Shown here: in pieces, positions 7,625 through 15,934 of the stretch | Position numbering within the stretch: the stretch's first letter is position 1 | Layout of the letters: every line of letters begins with the position of its first letter | NCBI GenBank assembly: GCA_035272265.1 | Contig: DATEQV010000515.1 | Location: 1 to 19,365 of the forward strand | Reading direction: 5' to 3' | Source of the DNA: Acidisphaera sp035272265 | Lineage (GTDB): Bacteria; Pseudomonadota; Alphaproteobacteria; Acetobacterales; Acetobacteraceae | DNA length: 19,365 nucleotides | The notes under the pieces: model-generated | Told to the model about the DNA's origin: nothing | Database searches by the model: none | Seen by the model: the letters and a program-made list of their open reading frames with translations, nothing else | Translations under genes and position numbers: made by a program

Positions 7625-8739
7625 GCGATGTCTCCGTGATGACGGCGGCGGGTCAATGCGAGCAGCATGCCCATGCCGAGTGCCACCGCCATCGCCGACG
7701 AGCCGCCATAGGAGATGAACGGCAACGTCATCCCCTTGGTCGGGATCAGGTGCAGCGTGCTCGCCATGTTGACGAAGGCCTGCAGCCCGAAGCCGGTCAC
7801 CAGGCCGGTCGCCGCCAGCACGACGAAGTAGTCCTGCTCGCGCAGCAGCTTCAGCAGGCCGCGCACCACGACGAAAGCGAACACGGCAAGGATGACGAGG
7901 CAGACCAGCATGCCGAACTCCTCGCCGGCGACGGCATAGACGAAGTCGGCATGCGCGTCGGGCAGCACGTCCTTGACGCGGCCCTCGCCGGGTCCGCGGC
8001 CGAGCAGGCCGCCATTGCCGAACGCCTCCAGCGCGGTGGTCACCTGGTAGCTGTCGCCGACGGCCGGATTGAGGAAGCGTTCCACGCGGCTCTGCACGTG
8101 CGGGAACAGCGTGTAGGCGGCGAAGCCGCCGCCGCCGAACATGGCCAGCCCGACGAAGACGAAGAACAGGTTCAGCCCGTTGATGTAGAGCTGGGCGAAG
8201 AACACGGCGGAGATCACCGCGAGCATGCCGATGTCCGGCTGCGACTTCAGCAGCACGGCGATCAGCACGTAGACCGCCGCCGCGATCAGCGTGCCGGGGA
8301 AGCGCCGCGTGCGCCGGCCCTCCGCCATCAGCCACGCCGCGACGACGGCGAAACACGGCTTGAGGAACTCGCTCGGCTGCACCGACATGCCGGGAAAGGC
8401 GATCCAGCGCCGCGCGCCCTTGATCTCGACGCCGATCACCATCGTCGCCGCCGTCAGCACCAGCGCAGCCACGCAGCCGACCAACGCGAGCCGCCGTATG
8501 TCGCGCGGCGAGAGCAGGGAGACGCCGACCACCATCGTGCCCGCGACGGCGAGGAAGAACACCTGCTTGAAGATGAACATGTCGCGGGACTGGCCGATGC
8601 GCTCGGCAACGGCGGGGCTGGCCGCGAGCATCATGATGTAGCCGAAGCCGATGAGGGTCGTGATCGCGAACAGGGTCCAGCGATCGACGGTCCACCACCA
8701 GCGGCCGAGCACCGAGTTGTCCGCGCGAGAGAGTGCCAT
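7621..8739 (-). CDS. ftsW: Septal peptidoglycan glycosyltransferase FtsW
   Basis: SEDS-family polytopic membrane protein that polymerises lipid II at the septum together with FtsI. 372 residues with about ten predicted hydrophobic segments. Family motifs: RWIAFPGMSVQPSEFLKP (111-128), and HADFVYAVAGEEFG (263-276) whose D265 matches the catalytic aspartate of SEDS enzymes. Near the end, NMASTLHLIPTKGMTLPFIS and YGGSSAMAVALGMG are the usual C-terminal signature. The N-terminus LSRADNSVLGRWWWTVDRW resembles alphaproteobacterial FtsW. The ATG at 8739 lies 1 bp after the murD stop, with GGAGG 9 bases upstream. The frame is open further upstream inside murD, but that extension lacks FtsW character. 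Confidence 0.97.
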   Translation of the reverse strand: MALSRADNSVLGRWWWTVDRWTLFAITTLIGFGYIMMLAASPAVAERIGQSRDMFIFKQVFFLAVAGTMVVGVSLLSPRDIRRLALVGCVAALVLTAATMVIGVEIKGARRWIAFPGMSVQPSEFLKPCFAVVAAWLMAEGRRTRRFPGTLIAAAVYVLIAVLLKSQPDIGMLAVISAVFFAQLYINGLNLFFVFVGLAMFGGGGFAAYTLFPHVQSRVERFLNPAVGDSYQVTTALEAFGNGGLLGRGPGEGRVKDVLPDAHADFVYAVAGEEFGMLVCLVILAVFAFVVVRGLLKLLREQDYFVVLAATGLVTGFGLQAFVNMASTLHLIPTKGMTLPFISYGGSSAMAVALGMGMLLALTRRRHHGDIA

Positions 8740-8740
8740 G

Positions 8741-10030
8741 TCAGGCGGCCTCCGACCGGGCGAGCGCGTGGACCAGGGCGGCGAACGCATCGCCGCGCGC
8801 ATCGAACCCGCTGAACTGGTCGAAGCTCGCGCAGGCGGGCGAGAGCAGGACGGTCGCGCCGTAGGCCGGCGCGGCGGCGACCGCGCGGTCCAGCGTGCCG
8901 ACGATGGTGTGCGGCACGCGGTGCGCGGCGAGCGTGCGCGCGAGGATCGGCGCGTCGCGGCCGATCAGCAGCGCGTGCGCGATGCGGGGGAACAGGGGGG
9001 CCAGCGGCTCGATGCCCTCGGCCTTGGCGATGCCGCCGGCGATCCAGGTGACGCGGTCGTAGCAGGCGAGCGCGCGCGCAGCCGCGTCGGCGTTGGTCGC
9101 CTTGCTGTCGTTGATGAAGTCGATGCCGCCGATGGTCGCGATGCGCTGCTGGCGGTGCGGCAGGCCCGGGAAGGTCGCGATGCCGCGGGCGATCGCGGCC
9201 TCGTCCGCGCCGAGTGCGCGCGCCAGCGCCGCGGCCGCCGCCGCGTTCTGCGCGTTGTGCGTGCCCGGGAGCGCGGGCGCGCCGACCAACCGCGTGCGTC
9301 CGGAGATCCGGACGACGCGCGACGGCAACGGGCCGATCAGCGCCGGCGTGTCGTCGTCATCGCCCAGCACGACGATGTCGTTCGCGCCCTGCCGGTCGAA
9401 AATGGCGCGCTTGGCCGCCACGTACCCCGCCATGTCGCCGTGCCGGTCCAGGTGATCGGGGCTGATGTTCAGCACCGCGGCGGCATCGAAGCGGATCGTC
9501 GCGAGTCGCTCCAGCATGTAGGACGACATCTCGAGCACATAGACGCCGGCGTCCGGCAGCAGCGGCAACGCCAGCGCCGGCGTGCCGAGATTGCCGCCCG
9601 CCGCCACCGGGATCGCGGCGCACTCCAGGATGTGCGCCAGCAGGGCCGTCGTCGTGCTCTTCCCGTTCGTGCCCGTGATGCCGACGAAACGGGCGTGCGA
9701 TCCGTTCGTGCGCACGGCGCGGTACAGCAGCTCGACGTCCGACAGGATCGGCACGCCGGCCGCGCGCGCGCGCGCCGCGACCGGGTGCGGCGCGGGGAAC
9801 GTGTGCGGGATGCCGGGCGAGAGCACCAGCGCGTCGAAGCCGAACGCGCCCTGCGACAGGTCGTGCAGGCACACGCCCGGGATCGGGTCGCGCTGCGCCG
9901 GGCGGTCGTCCCACGCCACCACCACCGCGCCCATCGCGGCAAGCGCGGCCGCGGCCGGCCGCCCGTTGCGCCCCAGGCCGAGGACGGCGACACGAAAACC
10001 GGCGAACGTCTCGGCGGGAAATTCGCTCAT
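8741..10030 (-). CDS. murD: UDP-N-acetylmuramoyl-L-alanine--D-glutamate ligase MurD
   Basis: Cytoplasmic Mur ligase that adds D-glutamate to UDP-MurNAc-L-Ala. 429 residues. The N-terminal Rossmann domain begins FRVAVLGLGRNGRPAAAAL (12-30), followed by VLSPGIPHTFPAP, the MurD hallmark segment. The P-loop is GTNGKSTTTAL (120-130), then EMSSYMLE and NISPDHLDRHG in the central domain, where the lysine of YVAAKRAIF is the usual carbamylated residue. The C-terminal domain contains FINDSKATNADAA and LLSPACASFDQF. The ATG at 10030 overlaps the mraY stop (ATGA). A (CG)7 run at 9761-9774 encodes alternating Ala/Arg near residues 86-90. Confidence 0.97.
   Translation of the reverse strand: MSEFPAETFAGFRVAVLGLGRNGRPAAAALAAMGAVVVAWDDRPAQRDPIPGVCLHDLSQGAFGFDALVLSPGIPHTFPAPHPVAARARAAGVPILSDVELLYRAVRTNGSHARFVGITGTNGKSTTTALLAHILECAAIPVAAGGNLGTPALALPLLPDAGVYVLEMSSYMLERLATIRFDAAAVLNISPDHLDRHGDMAGYVAAKRAIFDRQGANDIVVLGDDDDTPALIGPLPSRVVRISGRTRLVGAPALPGTHNAQNAAAAAALARALGADEAAIARGIATFPGLPHRQQRIATIGGIDFINDSKATNADAAARALACYDRVTWIAGGIAKAEGIEPLAPLFPRIAHALLIGRDAPILARTLAAHRVPHTIVGTLDRAVAAAPAYGATVLLSPACASFDQFSGFDARGDAFAALVHALARSEAA
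9761..9774. repeat. (CG)7 dinucleotide run inside murD
   Basis: Fourteen bases of strictly alternating C and G lie within the murD coding region at about codons 86-90 (Ala/Arg). A two-base slippage event would shift the murD reading frame. The run is within what very GC-rich DNA can produce by chance, and the reading frame is intact here. Confidence 0.6.
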
Positions 10031-11118
10031 CGGATCTTCAACGTCGCCAGACCCACGAGGGCCAGGATCATCGAGATGATCCAGAATCGGATGACGATGG
10101 TGGGCTCGGCCCAGCCCTTCTTCTCAAAATGGTGGTGCAGCGGCGCCATCAGGAACACGCGCTTGCCGGTGCGCTTGTACCAGAACACCTGCACGATCAC
10201 GGACACGGTCTCAACCACGAACAGCCCGCCGGCGATGCCCAGCACGACCTCGTGCTTGGTCGCCACCGCCACGCCGCCCAACGCGCCGCCGAGTGCGAGG
10301 CTGCCGGTGTCGCCCATGAACACCGCGGCGGGCGGGGCGTTGAACCACAGGAAGCCGAGGCCGGCGCCGATCAGCGCGGCGAGGAAGACGCCCAGCTCGC
10401 CCACGCCGGGAACGGGATGCAGTTGCAGGTAGTCGGCAAAGATGCGGTTGCCGACCAGGTAGGCGATCAGCGCGAACACGCCGGCCACGATGATCGTCGG
10501 CACGATCGCCAGCCCATCGAGCCCGTCGGTCAGGTTCACCGCGTTCGACGCGCCCAGCATCACCAGCATGCCGAAGATCGGAAAGCCGACCAGCCCGAGC
10601 GGGATCAGCACCTCCTTGAACACCGGGATCGTCACGCTGGTTCCCAGCGGCCCGCGCGTCAGCAGCATGATCCACACCGCACTCGCCAGCCCGATCACCA
10701 CCTGGGCGGCCAGCTTGCCGCGCGCGGAGACACCCTTGTGGTTGCGCCGCGCCAGCTTGCGGTAATCGTCGAAGAACCCGAGCGCGCCGTAGCCGAGCGT
10801 CACCAGCAGCACCGCCCAGACATACTGGTTGCGCAGATCGACCCACAGCAGCGTGGAGATCGTGAGCGCGAACAGGATCAGCACCCCGCCCATCGTCGGC
10901 GTGCCCTTCTTCTCGATCAAATGGCGCTCGGGTCCGTCGGTGCGGATCGGCTGGCCGTGCCGCTGCACCCGGCGCAGCTGGCGGATCACGAGCGGCCCCA
11001 GCCACAAGCTCACCACCAGCGCCGTCAGGCAGGCAGCACCCGAGCGGAAGGTGATGTAGCGGAACAGGTTGAAAAGGATGAACTGATCGGCGAGCGGCCG
11101 CGCGAAATCGTAGAGCAT
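10027..11118 (-). CDS. mraY: Phospho-N-acetylmuramoyl-pentapeptide transferase MraY
   Basis: Integral membrane enzyme that transfers phospho-MurNAc-pentapeptide from UDP to undecaprenyl phosphate, making lipid I. 363 residues with about ten hydrophobic segments. The catalytic aspartate pair is in GFFDDYRKL (D117, D118). NLTDGLDGLA (195-204) supplies further conserved Asp residues, FMGDTGSLALGG lies at 267-278, and the cytoplasmic PLHHHFEKKGW (326-336) has the three-histidine motif. KKGTPTMGG (70-78) is the standard MraY signature. ATG at 11118 shares one base with the murF stop (TGATG), and the stop overlaps murD (ATGA). No strong Shine-Dalgarno was seen, consistent with translation coupled to murF. 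Confidence 0.98.
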   Translation of the reverse strand: MLYDFARPLADQFILFNLFRYITFRSGAACLTALVVSLWLGPLVIRQLRRVQRHGQPIRTDGPERHLIEKKGTPTMGGVLILFALTISTLLWVDLRNQYVWAVLLVTLGYGALGFFDDYRKLARRNHKGVSARGKLAAQVVIGLASAVWIMLLTRGPLGTSVTIPVFKEVLIPLGLVGFPIFGMLVMLGASNAVNLTDGLDGLAIVPTIIVAGVFALIAYLVGNRIFADYLQLHPVPGVGELGVFLAALIGAGLGFLWFNAPPAAVFMGDTGSLALGGALGGVAVATKHEVVLGIAGGLFVVETVSVIVQVFWYKRTGKRVFLMAPLHHHFEKKGWAEPTIVIRFWIISMILALVGLATLKIR

Positions 11119-12479
11119 CAGCGTTGCTCGATCGCATCGACGATCGTGCGCATCCGGCTGCCCAGGCTGCCCTTGACCAGCACGTTGTCGCCGGGGCGCA
11201 GGGCGGCGCGCACGATCGGCGCCAGCGCCGCGGAATCGGCCGCGTGCGCGCCGCGCAGCGCGGGCGCCACGGCGTCGAACAGCGCGCGCATCGCCGGGCC
11301 GCAGGCATACAGGATGTCCGCGCCGGCCGCGACGAAGGGCGCGAGGTCGCGGTGCTCGGCGTCGGACGCCTCGCCCAGCTCCAGCATGTCGCCCAGCACG
11401 GCGACGCGGCGCGACGCCTGCTGCAAGGCCAGCACCATCAGTGCGGCGCGCACCGACGGGCCCGACGCGTTGTAGCTTTCGTCGATCAGCAGCGCGGTGC
11501 CGCCGGGCACCGTGATCGTGCGCCGCGCGCCGCGTCCGCTCAGCGGCGCGAACCCGGCAAGCGCACGCGCGCCGGCCGTCGGATCGGCGCCGAGTGCGGC
11601 GACGGCGGCCAGCGCCGCGACCGCGTCGAGCGCCATATGCCGCCCGGGTGCGGCGATCCGCACGGCGAGCGTCGCGCCGCCGACGCGCGCGCGCAGCGAC
11701 GTGCCGTCCGCATCGCTCGTCGCCTCCAGCAGTTCTGCGTCGGCCTCCGGCCCGGTGCCGAACGTCATCAACCGGGCTTCCGCCGGCACGGCCTTCTTCA
11801 GTCGGGACAGCATCGGGCTGTCCGCGGGCAGCACCGCGACGCCGCCGGCCACCAAGGCGCGCAGGACGCCCGCCTTCTCGTCGGCGATCGCGTCAAGGCT
11901 GCCCATGTTGCCGATGTGCACGCGCTCGATCGCGGTGATCAGCGCGACGTGCGGCTGCGCGATGCGCGCCAGCGGCTCGATCTCGCCGGGATGGTTCATG
12001 CCGATCTCGGCGACGCAGAACGCGGCCTTCGGCGGCAGGCGCGCGAGCGTCAGCGGCACGCCCCATTGGTTGTTGTAGGACGCGACGGCGGCGTGCGTCT
12101 CGCCCTGCGCCGACAGGGCCGTGCGCATCATCTCCTTCGTCGTCGTCTTGCCGACGCTGCCGGTCACCGCGACCACCCGCCCACCGAAGCGCGCGCGGGC
12201 GAAGGCGCCGAGCCGCATCAGCCCGGCCTGCGTGTCGTCGACCAGCAGCACCGCGTCGCCGTTGGTGACCGGAAGGTGCACCATCGCGCCGGCGGCACCG
12301 GCCGCGAACGCGGCGGCGATGTGGTCGTGCCCGTCGCCGTGCTCGCCGCGCAGGGCGACGAACAGGTCGCCCGGCGCGAGCGTGCGGCTGTCGATCGAAA
12401 CACCGGTCGCGTCGAAGCCGCGGGTGAACGTGCCGCCCGTCGCCTGCTGCAGGTCGTGCGCGGACCACAGCGGCGTCAT
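11118..12479 (-). CDS. murF: UDP-MurNAc-tripeptide--D-Ala-D-Ala ligase MurF
   Basis: Last cytoplasmic Mur ligase, adding the D-Ala-D-Ala made by Ddl to UDP-MurNAc-tripeptide. 453 residues. The N-terminal substrate domain has GVSIDSRTLAPGDLFVALRGE (about 26-46). The P-loop is GSVGKTTTKEMM (107-118), followed by SYNNQWGVPLTLARLP, a MurF-specific motif, and AEIGMNHPGEI. The C-terminal domain has LIDESYNASGPSVRAAL and VLGDMLELGE. The ATG at 12479 overlaps the murE stop (ATGA). The upstream sequence GGGGCTGAC gives only a weak ribosome binding site, so coupling to murE is likely. The open frame extends upstream into murE, but that part is a shadow reading. Confidence 0.97.
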   Translation of the reverse strand: MTPLWSAHDLQQATGGTFTRGFDATGVSIDSRTLAPGDLFVALRGEHGDGHDHIAAAFAAGAAGAMVHLPVTNGDAVLLVDDTQAGLMRLGAFARARFGGRVVAVTGSVGKTTTKEMMRTALSAQGETHAAVASYNNQWGVPLTLARLPPKAAFCVAEIGMNHPGEIEPLARIAQPHVALITAIERVHIGNMGSLDAIADEKAGVLRALVAGGVAVLPADSPMLSRLKKAVPAEARLMTFGTGPEADAELLEATSDADGTSLRARVGGATLAVRIAAPGRHMALDAVAALAAVAALGADPTAGARALAGFAPLSGRGARRTITVPGGTALLIDESYNASGPSVRAALMVLALQQASRRVAVLGDMLELGEASDAEHRDLAPFVAAGADILYACGPAMRALFDAVAPALRGAHAADSAALAPIVRAALRPGDNVLVKGSLGSRMRTIVDAIEQR

Positions 12480-13933
12480 GTCAGCCCCGCGAGCCGGCGC
12501 ACCACGGCGACGTCGTCGAACGGCAGCGTCTCGCCGGCGATCGTCTGACCCTGCTCGTGTCCCTTGCCGGCCACCGCCAGCACGTCGCCCGCGCGCAGGT
12601 CCGCCATCGCCGAGGCGATCGCCGCCTCCCGCGCGCCGCCGTCGCGCGCGCCCGGCGCACCGGCCAGCGCGCCGGCCAGCACGGCGCGGCGGATCGCTGC
12701 CGGGTCTTCGCTGCGCGGGTTGTCGTCGGTGACCACGACCACGTCGGCGTAGGTCGCCGCGGCCTCGCCCATCAGCTTGCGCTTGCCGGGATCGCGGTCG
12801 CCGCCGGCGCCGAACACCACGTGCAGCCGCCCCTCGGCATGCGGGCGCAGCGCCGTCAGCAGCCGCGCGAGCGCGTCCGGCGTGTGGGCGTAGTCGACAT
12901 ACACCGCCGCGCCGTTCGGCAGACGTGCCGCCAGTTCCAGCCGCCCGCGCACGCCGGTCAGGTGTTCGAGACGATCGAGCGCGGCCGCCTCGCCCGTCGC
13001 CAACGCCAGCGCGGCGGCGACGAGCACATTGTCCGCCTGGAAGCGCCCCGGCACCGCCAGCCGGATCGTCCGCCGCGTGCCCTCCGCCTCGATCGACAGC
13101 TCCTGCCCGTCCGGAAGCGGCGTCGCGGCCAGCAGTCGGATCGCGTCGCCGCCCTCGCCGACGATGCGCAACCGCAGCCGACGCCGCGCGGCGACGTCGC
13201 GCAACGCATCCAGCGTCGCCGCATCGAGTTCCGATGACGCGACCGCCACCGCGCCCGCCGGCAACAGCGCATCGAACAGGCGCAGCTTCGCCGCCCGGTA
13301 CGCCTCCATGCTGCCGTGGTAGTCGAGGTGGTCGCGCGTGAGGTTGGTGAACGCCGCCGCCTCGAGCCGCACGCCGTCGAGCCGGTACTGGTGCAGCCCG
13401 TGCGACGACGCCTCCATCGCCGCGTGACCGATTCCCGCGCGCCGCAGGCGCGCGAGCGTCTCGGAGAGCGTCACCGGATCGGGTGTCGTCAGGCCCTCGC
13501 CCGCCGGCATTCCAGGCGCGATCAGGCCGAGCGTGCCGAGGCTCGCCGCCGGCTTGCCCGCGAGCGTCCAGATCTGGCGCAGGAAGTCGACGGTGCTGGT
13601 CTTGCCGTTGGTGCCGGTGACGGCGGCGATGTGCGCCGGCTGCGGACCCGCGAGCCTCGCTGCCATCAGCGCCAGCTCTCGCCGCGGCTCTTCGGCCTCG
13701 ATCAGCGGGCGCGGCGGCACGCCAGGCGGCCACGCGGTGCCCGTGGGCGCCAGCACCGCGCAGGCGCCCTTCGCCACTGCATCGGCGATGAACCGCCTAC
13801 CGTCCTCGCGCGTGCCCGGCAGTGCGGCGAACACGTAGCCGGGAGCCACCGCGCGGCTGTCGGCGGTGATGCCGGCGACGTCGAGCGAGGCGGCGTGTGC
13901 GGGTGCCGCGCGCATCAGCTCACCGAGCCGCAT
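12476..13933 (-). CDS. murE: UDP-MurNAc-dipeptide--meso-diaminopimelate ligase MurE
   Basis: Cytoplasmic Mur ligase adding the third residue of the stem peptide. 485 residues from the chosen start. The N-terminal domain has GITADSRAVAPGYVFAALPG (21-40), the P-loop is GTNGKTST (107-114), the carbamylated lysine is in YRAAKLRLF (K216), and DYAHTPDAL lies at 348-356. DNPR (404-407) is the motif that selects meso-diaminopimelate over L-lysine. The start is uncertain: ATG at 13933 gives the family-like MRLGEL and overlaps ftsI by 14 bp. ATG at 13954 would add seven residues (MPTPPRQ) and overlap by 35 bp, and an ATG six codons further in has GGTGAG upstream but loses conserved residues. None has a strong Shine-Dalgarno. 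Its stop overlaps murF (ATGA). Confidence 0.96.
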   Translation of the reverse strand: MRLGELMRAAPAHAASLDVAGITADSRAVAPGYVFAALPGTREDGRRFIADAVAKGACAVLAPTGTAWPPGVPPRPLIEAEEPRRELALMAARLAGPQPAHIAAVTGTNGKTSTVDFLRQIWTLAGKPAASLGTLGLIAPGMPAGEGLTTPDPVTLSETLARLRRAGIGHAAMEASSHGLHQYRLDGVRLEAAAFTNLTRDHLDYHGSMEAYRAAKLRLFDALLPAGAVAVASSELDAATLDALRDVAARRRLRLRIVGEGGDAIRLLAATPLPDGQELSIEAEGTRRTIRLAVPGRFQADNVLVAAALALATGEAAALDRLEHLTGVRGRLELAARLPNGAAVYVDYAHTPDALARLLTALRPHAEGRLHVVFGAGGDRDPGKRKLMGEAAATYADVVVVTDDNPRSEDPAAIRRAVLAGALAGAPGARDGGAREAAIASAMADLRAGDVLAVAGKGHEQGQTIAGETLPFDDVAVVRRLAGLT

Positions 13934-15932
13934 CTGACGCGGGGGTGTCGGCATGCGCGAGCAGCGGATGCTCGCCCGACGCCTCGTGCCGCGGCTCGTG
14001 GCCGGCCGGATGCGCGGGCTTCTCGGCCTTCGCGGGCGTCGCCGCCGGAGTCGCCGCAGCGACCGGCGGCGTCATCGGCTGGCCGGCGGGCCGCGCCGGC
14101 TCAAGCGGGACCGCCAGCGCGGCGTCGATCTCAGTCTTGTGGTCGATGTCGGGCAGCAGGCCGAGCATCGGTCCGACCCGCGCGATGACGTGCCCGACGG
14201 CGGGGGCGGCGACCCAGGCGGCGGTCGCCCAGCCATGCGTGCTGGCGTTCGCCTTCGGCTCGTCGAGCATCATGTAGACGGCGTAACGCGGCGCGTTCAT
14301 CGGGAAGACGCCCATGAACGCCGCAACGTTGGCGTGCTTCTTGTAGCCGTGCGCGCCGACCTTCTCGGCCGTGCCGGTCTTGCCGCCGACGTAGTAGCCC
14401 GGCACCTCGGCGGGTTTGCCGTATCCGTCGGTCACCACCAGCCGCATCAGCTTGCGCATCATGTCGCTGGTGGACTGCTGCATGATTCGCACGCCTTCCG
14501 GCGGAGGATCGTTGGGCCCGACGGCAGCGATCGTAGGCCGCATCAGCAGGCCGCCATTGGCAATCGCTGCGACGCCGCGCACGACGTGCAGCGGGCTGAC
14601 CGCGATGCCGTGGCCGAAGCCGATCGTCATCACCGCGACCTCGCCCCAGTTCGACACCGGCGGGAAGATCGGCATCCCGGCCTCGGGCAGCTCGATGCCG
14701 ACGCGCCCGAACATGCCCATGTTGCGCAGCCAGGCGCGCTGCCGCTCGCCGCCCATCACCATCGCGATGTGCGCCGCACCCAGGTTGGACGAGTAGGTCA
14801 GCACCTCGGGCAGATACAGCCAGCGGTGCTTGCCCTGGAAATCGCTGATCGTGAAGCGGCCGATATGAATGTCTTCGCGCGCGTCGAACTCGTTCCAGAT
14901 ATGCACCAGACCGGAATCCAGCGCCATCGATGCGGTCTGCAGCTTGAACGTGCTGCCCGGCTCGTACATGCCGGTCAGCGCGCGATTGAACCGGTCGTCG
15001 GGCGGGGTCTTGCCGAAGTCGTTGGTGTCGTAGTCGGGCAGGCTGACCATCGCCAGCACCTCGCCCGTGCGCACGTCCATGACGATGCCGCAGGCGCCGA
15101 TCGCGTTGAAATCGTCCATCGCCTTGGACAATTCGTCGCGCACCACCGCCTCGATGCGCACGTCGATCGACAGGCGCAGCGGCGCGACGTCGTTCTCCAG
15201 CCGCTGCTCGAAGGCGCGCTCCGCGCCGGCAACGCCGTGCCCGTCCACGTCCACGCCGCCGAGCACCTGTGCGGCCGTTCGGCCCATCGGATAGCGGCGC
15301 TTGGCGGTCTGCTCGAAATACACGCCGGGGATGCCGAGCGCGTTGATGCGCATCTCGTCGCGCGGCGTGATCTCGCGCGCGATGTAGACGAACTGCTTGT
15401 TGCTCGACAGGCGCTGGCGCACCTCATCCTCGTCGAGCGCCGGCAGCGCCGCCTTCAGCTTCCGCGCGGCATCGGCGACGTCGATCATCTCGCGCGGGTT
15501 AGCGTACACGTCGGCGGTGGGCAGCGAGACGGCGAGGATCTGTCCGTTGCGGTCGGTGATCATCGCACGGATGTGGTGGACGGCGTCCGCCGGCTGGCGG
15601 CCCGCGGCCTCCGCCTCGGCGTCGGCGAAGCGCTGGGTGATCGGCTTCTCGACGCGGTGAGGCGGCAACGGTTGGATGATCGTCGCGTCGGCCAGCTTGA
15701 TGACCACCGCGGCGAACAGGGCGGCGAAGCCGGCGGCGGCGAACACCAGGCGCGCGCGCGTCTTCTCCAGCGCGGCCCGGCGCTTGAGGTCGGGCGCGGT
15801 GACGCGGACCGTCTCCATCTTCGGCACGCCGGCGTCGCGCGGGGCGCCCTGCGGCCGCGCCGGCGCGCGGCGGCGCCGCACGGGATCGAGCGGTCCGGAA
15901 TCGGGCGGCGGCGGCGGCGGATCGTCGGCCAT
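13920..15932 (-). CDS. ftsI: Septal transpeptidase FtsI (PBP3)
   Basis: Class B penicillin-binding protein that crosslinks peptidoglycan at the septum, partner of FtsW. 670 residues: a proline/arginine-rich cytoplasmic part (1-60) with six consecutive prolines at 5-10, one membrane segment (about 62-79), a PBP dimerisation/pedestal domain (about 120-245), and the transpeptidase domain (about 275-590). Active-site motifs are STFK (catalytic S327), SSN (381-383) and KTG (518-520). After residue ~610 there is a Pro/Ala/His-rich tail of about 60 residues that is not part of the fold. The ATG at 15932 lies 2 bp after the ftsL stop and has no clear Shine-Dalgarno, suggesting coupling to ftsL. The 3' end overlaps the murE start. 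Confidence 0.97.
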   Translation of the reverse strand: MADDPPPPPPDSGPLDPVRRRRAPARPQGAPRDAGVPKMETVRVTAPDLKRRAALEKTRARLVFAAAGFAALFAAVVIKLADATIIQPLPPHRVEKPITQRFADAEAEAAGRQPADAVHHIRAMITDRNGQILAVSLPTADVYANPREMIDVADAARKLKAALPALDEDEVRQRLSSNKQFVYIAREITPRDEMRINALGIPGVYFEQTAKRRYPMGRTAAQVLGGVDVDGHGVAGAERAFEQRLENDVAPLRLSIDVRIEAVVRDELSKAMDDFNAIGACGIVMDVRTGEVLAMVSLPDYDTNDFGKTPPDDRFNRALTGMYEPGSTFKLQTASMALDSGLVHIWNEFDAREDIHIGRFTISDFQGKHRWLYLPEVLTYSSNLGAAHIAMVMGGERQRAWLRNMGMFGRVGIELPEAGMPIFPPVSNWGEVAVMTIGFGHGIAVSPLHVVRGVAAIANGGLLMRPTIAAVGPNDPPPEGVRIMQQSTSDMMRKLMRLVVTDGYGKPAEVPGYYVGGKTGTAEKVGAHGYKKHANVAAFMGVFPMNAPRYAVYMMLDEPKANASTHGWATAAWVAAPAVGHVIARVGPMLGLLPDIDHKTEIDAALAVPLEPARPAGQPMTPPVAAATPAATPAKAEKPAHPAGHEPRHEASGEHPLLAHADTPASDAAR

Positions 15933-15934
15933 AC

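Noticed and set aside
8651..10432. Long + strand open frame (593 codons) opposite murD and part of mraY
   Set aside because: Arg/Asp/Val-rich antisense shadow of murD, with no domain signal.
13934..13954. Alternative murE start at ATG 13954
   Set aside because: It adds only MPTPPRQ before the family-like MRLGEL, increases overlap with ftsI and has no better ribosome binding site; kept as an alternative, not as the main call.
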